A stretch of DNA of 9,489 nt from assembly GCF_002871795.1 (NCBI RefSeq), contig NZ_PNHL01000013.1, positions 1-9,489 on the forward strand, in the 5' to 3' direction. A model generated the notes under the pieces. The model was not told the DNA's origin. It searched no databases and saw only the letters and a program-made list of their open reading frames with translations. Below are positions 6,510 through 9,489 of this stretch, one piece after another (position 1 is the first letter of the stretch; each line of letters starts with the position of its first letter). Source of the DNA: Brachybacterium sp. UMB0905. Its GTDB lineage: Bacteria > Actinomycetota > Actinomycetes > Actinomycetales > Dermabacteraceae. Made by a program: the position numbers and the translations under genes.

Positions 6510-7118
6510 TCAGAGCGCGCGGCCGCCCTCGACCTCCGGTTCCTCCCGCAGTCGCGGCTCGACCCGCAGATGCGGGTGGAAGCCCGATTTGTCGCGATAG
6601 AAGGCACGGATGAGATCCATATCCTCGCGCACCCGCCCGGTCAGCTCCACCAGCGGCCCGAGCCCGGTGGTCATCGTCGTGCGATCCACATACCCCAGCA
6701 CCAGCGGCAAGCCGGTGGCCCGAGCGATCCGATAGAACCCGCTCTTCCAGTGCTCATGCGGCCCGCGCGTCCCGTCGGGCGTGATCACCAGGCCGAACAC
6801 ATCCCCGGCCCGGATCCGCGCCACCACCTCATCGACCAGCCCAGCGGGGGAGCGGCGGTCCACCGGGAGCCCACCCAAGGCGCGCATGATCGGCCCCCGC
6901 CAGCCGGTGAACAGCGTGTGCTTGCCCAGCCAGCGCAGCCGGATGCGCTGCTGCCAGGCGATTGCGAGCATGAGCACGAAATCCCAGTTCGAGGTGTGTG
7001 GGGCGCCGATGAACACCGCGGGGCGGTCCGGTGCCGGTTGGGTGCGCAGCCTCCAGGGGCTCAGCAGCCAGAACGCGCGGGCGATGAGGGGCCGGATCAT
7101 GAGCTCACGGTATGGCAT
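6510..7118 (-). CDS. PlsC-like 1-acylglycerol-3-phosphate acyltransferase family protein
   Basis: The product has 202 residues from ATG 7118. ATG 7100 (MIRPLIARAF...) is an equally plausible start, and neither has a strong ribosome binding site. The acyltransferase HX4D motif is clear in PHTSNWD (His41, Asp46). A second block ITPDGTRGP (residues 112-120) takes the place of the usual EGTR motif. LGKHTLFTGWRGPIMRALGGLPVDR at about 64-88 is the typical substrate-pocket stretch. Family members transfer an acyl chain to lysophosphatidate or related acceptors at the cytoplasmic membrane face. This short form with PDGTR is common among less well characterised members, so the acceptor is uncertain. 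The N-terminus has only a weakly hydrophobic segment (about 8-22), not a convincing membrane anchor. It stands alone: convergent with the membrane protein and divergent from the TRAP operon. Confidence 0.88.
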   Translation of the reverse strand: MPYRELMIRPLIARAFWLLSPWRLRTQPAPDRPAVFIGAPHTSNWDFVLMLAIAWQQRIRLRWLGKHTLFTGWRGPIMRALGGLPVDRRSPAGLVDEVVARIRAGDVFGLVITPDGTRGPHEHWKSGFYRIARATGLPLVLGYVDRTTMTTGLGPLVELTGRVREDMDLIRAFYRDKSGFHPHLRVEPRLREEPEVEGGRAL

Positions 7119-7124
7119 GCATCG

Positions 7125-7154
7125 TGGACGAACTGGGCTGCAGCGGCCGATAGT
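7125..7154 (+). promoter_or_regulatory. Possible promoter of the TRAP operon with nearby palindrome
   Basis: TGGACG (7125-7130) and GATAGT (7149-7154) are 18 bases apart and each matches four of six bases of the housekeeping -35 and -10 consensus. About 20 bases downstream, GACATGTC (7173-7180) is a perfect 8-bp palindrome, extended as TGAC-N6-GTCA over 7168-7181, where a repressor could act. The leader to the receptor gene would be about 150 bases. This is pattern matching in a G/C-rich background and is weak evidence. Confidence 0.2.
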
Positions 7155-7314
7155 GGCACAATCCGCCTGACCGACATGTCACCATTGCCTAACGCTCCGC
7201 TGCCTGCGCCGGATCCGCCCCCGCCATGTGCTGTGATGTCCTCACCATCGGCGCGGGCGACCTCCGTCCCGCGCGGCGGACACGACCAACGACCCTCGAG
7301 GAAGAGGTGCATCC

Positions 7315-8310
7315 ATGCGCATCGCACGACGGACTCTCACGACCCTGGGCCCCCTGGCGGCTCTGGGCCTGCTCGCGGCCTGCAACGATAAGGGCGGCTC
7401 CGGCGGCAAAGGCGGGGGTGGCGAGGGCGACTTCGTCACCGATCTGACCTTCGGCACCGGTGGCACCTCGGGCGTGTACTACCCGCTGGGCGGCGAGTAC
7501 TCGGCCATCTACGAGGACAACATCGACGGGATCTCCGTGACCTACACGGACTCCGGCGCCTCGGTGGAGAACATCGGCAAGATCTTCCAAGGTGAGTGGC
7601 AGCTGGGCATCTCCCAGTCCGACACCGCGAACTCCGCTGTCACCGGCGCCGGCGAGTTCGAGGGCGCGCAGGTCGACAACATCGGGTGGATCGCGGGCCT
7701 GTACCCGGAGGCCGCGCATATCGTCACCCTGGCTGATAACGGCATCGAGACCGTCGCGGACCTCGAGGGTAAGAAGGTGGCCGTGGGCGACGTCGGCTCC
7801 GGCACCCGCGCGGTGTCCGATGCGATCCTGGCCGCCTACGGCATCACCGAGGACAAGTACACGCCCTCCGAGGCGGACTTCGGCAGCTCTCTGGACCTGC
7901 TGCGAGACGGCAACATCGACGCGTCCATCTTCGTCGTCGGCACCCCCACCGGGTCGCTCGGGGATCTCGCCGCCACCAATGACGTAAGGCTCGTCTCCCT
8001 GGACCAGGACAAGGCCGATGAGGTGGCGGGGGAGAGCCTGTTCGATGTCTACACCATCGAGCCGGACGCCTACGACTTCCTCGATGAGCCCGTGACCACC
8101 CTGTCCGTGGCCGCAGCGCTGATCGCCTCCACCACCCAGGTCAGCCCGGAGTTGGGGTATGAGATCACCAAGGCGACCTTCGAACACGCCGATGAGATCA
8201 CCCTCGCCCAGGGCAAGCTGATCAGTCACGACTTCGCCCTGTCCGGTCAGGGTGAGGTGCCGATGCACCCCGGTGCGCAGAAGTACTACGAGGAAGAGGG
8301 ACTCCTCTGA
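7315..8310 (+). CDS. TAXI-family TRAP transporter substrate-binding lipoprotein
   Basis: The product has 331 residues from ATG 7315, with AGAGG at 7303-7307. The N-terminus is a lipoprotein signal: basic residues RIARR, a hydrophobic core, then the lipobox Leu20-Ala-Ala-Cys23, so the mature protein should be lipid-anchored on the outer face of the membrane. A glycine-rich flexible linker (about 27-38) follows. The mature domain begins with the TAXI hallmark TFGTGGTSGVYYPLGG (about 45-60), and later has KKVAVGDVGSGTR (about 153-165), both typical of TAXI receptors. Length is normal for the family. It captures the substrate outside the cell and delivers it to the permease encoded one base downstream. 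TAXI receptors with known ligands bind glutamate-like or other carboxylates, but the ligand here cannot be read. The acidic mature protein is usual for such receptors. Confidence 0.95.
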   Translation: MRIARRTLTTLGPLAALGLLAACNDKGGSGGKGGGGEGDFVTDLTFGTGGTSGVYYPLGGEYSAIYEDNIDGISVTYTDSGASVENIGKIFQGEWQLGISQSDTANSAVTGAGEFEGAQVDNIGWIAGLYPEAAHIVTLADNGIETVADLEGKKVAVGDVGSGTRAVSDAILAAYGITEDKYTPSEADFGSSLDLLRDGNIDASIFVVGTPTGSLGDLAATNDVRLVSLDQDKADEVAGESLFDVYTIEPDAYDFLDEPVTTLSVAAALIASTTQVSPELGYEITKATFEHADEITLAQGKLISHDFALSGQGEVPMHPGAQKYYEEEGLL

Positions 8311-8311
8311 C

Positions 8312-9489
8312 ATGAACGGTAAGGACCACGAGAACCCTCCGCAGGTCTCGGCGCTCGAGGTCGACGAGAACGCGCAGCACGAGACAGAGGCACACGCCGA
8401 GGAGGTGCTGCGCGAGCACGACACATCCAGCCGATTCCGCACCCGGCTGGGAGTCTGGGCCTGGGTGGTGGGGGGACTGTCCATCGCCCTGACCCTGTTC
8501 CACCTGTACACGGGGCTCACCGGCTCCCGTATCCCGCTGGTGCAGGGCGCGATCCACCTCGGGGGCGCGACTTCGCTGATCTTCCTGCTGTACCCGGCCG
8601 GGCGCCGGGTGGGGCGTCCCCGGGGCAAGATCGGCGTGCCCTGGTGGGACGTTCTGCTGGCACTGCTGGGACTGGGCGCGAACCTCTACATCGTGGTGCG
8701 CTACTCCTACCTGACCAGCAATCTGGTGCAGATCATGGGGTACGACACGATCGACTACGTGGTGGCGACCCTGGGCATCGTGCTGACTCTGGAGGCCACC
8801 CGCCGCTGCGTGGGCCTGCCGATCGTGCTGATCGCCCTCGGCGCGATCGCGTACTCGATCTTCGGGGCCGGACTGTCCTGGAGCAACTACGTGGTCAGCA
8901 CGTTCTTCACCGGCCGCAGCGGCATCTTCGGCACTCCCATCCAGGTGTCCTCCACCTTCATTTTCCTGTTCCTGCTGTTCGCGGTGGTGCTGATCCGCAC
9001 GAACATCGGGGCGCTATTCAACGACCTGGCCTTCCGTCTCACCGGACGTTTCACCGGCGGCCCGGCGAAGGCGGCCGTGGCCGCCTCCGGTCTGCAGGGC
9101 ATGATCTCCGGCTCATCGGTCGCCAACACCGTGGCCTCCGGCTCCTTCACCATCCCGTTGATGAAGCGCTCAGGCTTCAAGCCCCACTTCGCGGGCGCCA
9201 CCGAGGCCACTGCCTCCACCGGCGGACAGCTGATGCCGCCGATCATGGGCGCCGCAGCGTTCATCATGGCCGAGTACACCGGCATCCCCTACAGCCAGAT
9301 CATCATCATCGCGATCATTCCGGCAGCGCTGTACTTCCTGGGCGTGTTCCTCTCGGTGCACTTCGAGGCCAAACACATGCGCATCGCCGGCATTCCCCAG
9401 GACAAACTGCCGGGCTGGAAGTCGATCCTCACACGTCTTGATCTGCTGGCGCCGCTGGTCATCATCGTGACGATGATGCTCTCCGGCTT
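8312..9489 (+). CDS. TRAP transporter fused permease (4TM/12TM), 3' end outside window
   Basis: ATG 8312 lies one base after the receptor stop, with AGAGGG (8295-8300) inside the end of the receptor gene, so the two are one operon and probably translationally coupled. The frame stays open to the window edge: 392 codons plus two bases of a gene that should be about 650-700 codons. Residues 1-40 form an acidic, hydrophilic cytoplasmic extension. The first helix is at about 47-66, followed by further helices of the small-subunit part. The large-subunit signature at about 260-321 is unmistakable (GMISGSSVANTVASGSFTIP, MKRSGFKPHFAGATEA, TGGQLMPPIMGAAAFIMAE). Small and large TRAP subunits are fused here, as is usual for TAXI systems. 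It moves the receptor-delivered solute inward, driven by an ion gradient (Na+ or H+). Confidence 0.95.
   Translation, partial: MNGKDHENPPQVSALEVDENAQHETEAHAEEVLREHDTSSRFRTRLGVWAWVVGGLSIALTLFHLYTGLTGSRIPLVQGAIHLGGATSLIFLLYPAGRRVGRPRGKIGVPWWDVLLALLGLGANLYIVVRYSYLTSNLVQIMGYDTIDYVVATLGIVLTLEATRRCVGLPIVLIALGAIAYSIFGAGLSWSNYVVSTFFTGRSGIFGTPIQVSSTFIFLFLLFAVVLIRTNIGALFNDLAFRLTGRFTGGPAKAAVAASGLQGMISGSSVANTVASGSFTIPLMKRSGFKPHFAGATEATASTGGQLMPPIMGAAAFIMAEYTGIPYSQIIIIAIIPAALYFLGVFLSVHFEAKHMRIAGIPQDKLPGWKSILTRLDLLAPLVIIVTMMLSG

Noticed and set aside
7189..8628. Long minus-strand open frame opposite the TRAP receptor
   Set aside because: It spans the receptor, the gene junction and the permease start. The plus-strand genes have clear TAXI/TRAP signatures, so this is composition-driven.
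1..9489. CRISPR arrays, tRNA/rRNA genes, insertion sequences, toxin-antitoxin or phage-defence modules
   Set aside because: I saw no regularly spaced repeats, tRNA-like cloverleaf, transposase motifs or defence-type domains on either strand.

Overview
The window is high-GC DNA with GTG and TTG starts, strong G/C bias at third codon positions, and a gene set that fits an actinobacterium: a DUF4921-type protein, a metal-transporting P-type ATPase of the TPC class, and a TAXI-type TRAP transporter with a lipoprotein receptor. My best guess is Micrococcales, perhaps a Brachybacterium-like organism, but this rests on gene content and composition, not on a marker gene. I see no rRNA, tRNA, CRISPR array or intact mobile element.

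Layout, left to right. (1) 1-144 is a less GC-rich left edge with a perfect 8-bp inverted repeat. It leads into a truncated sodium:solute symporter gene (145-549) that keeps only about the first quarter of the family before its reading frame turns unrelated and stops. (2) A GalT/HIT-like DUF4921 protein (673-1977, +) runs tail to tail, 19 bp apart, with a short-chain dehydrogenase/reductase (1997-2746, -). (3) A P1B-type metal ATPase (2931-4844, -) carries the TPC and QExxD transmembrane motifs that I associate with the P1B-5 subgroup (Fe/Ni/Co-type substrates). It lacks both an N-terminal metal-binding domain and a C-terminal hemerythrin domain. A DtxR/IdeR-like half-conserved palindrome lies just upstream of it. 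(4) Divergent from the ATPase is a pair of genes I do not recognise: a helical 163-residue protein (5060-5551, +) and a six-helix membrane protein (5586-6305, +). (5) A PlsC-like acyltransferase (6510-7118, -) converges on that pair and is divergent from (6) a TRAP operon: a TAXI substrate-binding lipoprotein (7315-8310, +) and a fused 4TM/12TM permease (8312 to the window end, +, incomplete).

How the genes work together. The only clear functional unit is the TRAP pair, a secondary uptake system for an unidentified, probably organic-anion, substrate. The ATPase and its divergent neighbours could share a metal-stress role, but only the shared intergenic region suggests this. The symporter remnant marks a past deletion or rearrangement. 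I do not see a convincing new multi-gene system. The best leads are the putative iron box in front of the P1B-5-like ATPase, the unrecognised divergent pair, and the rearranged symporter end.
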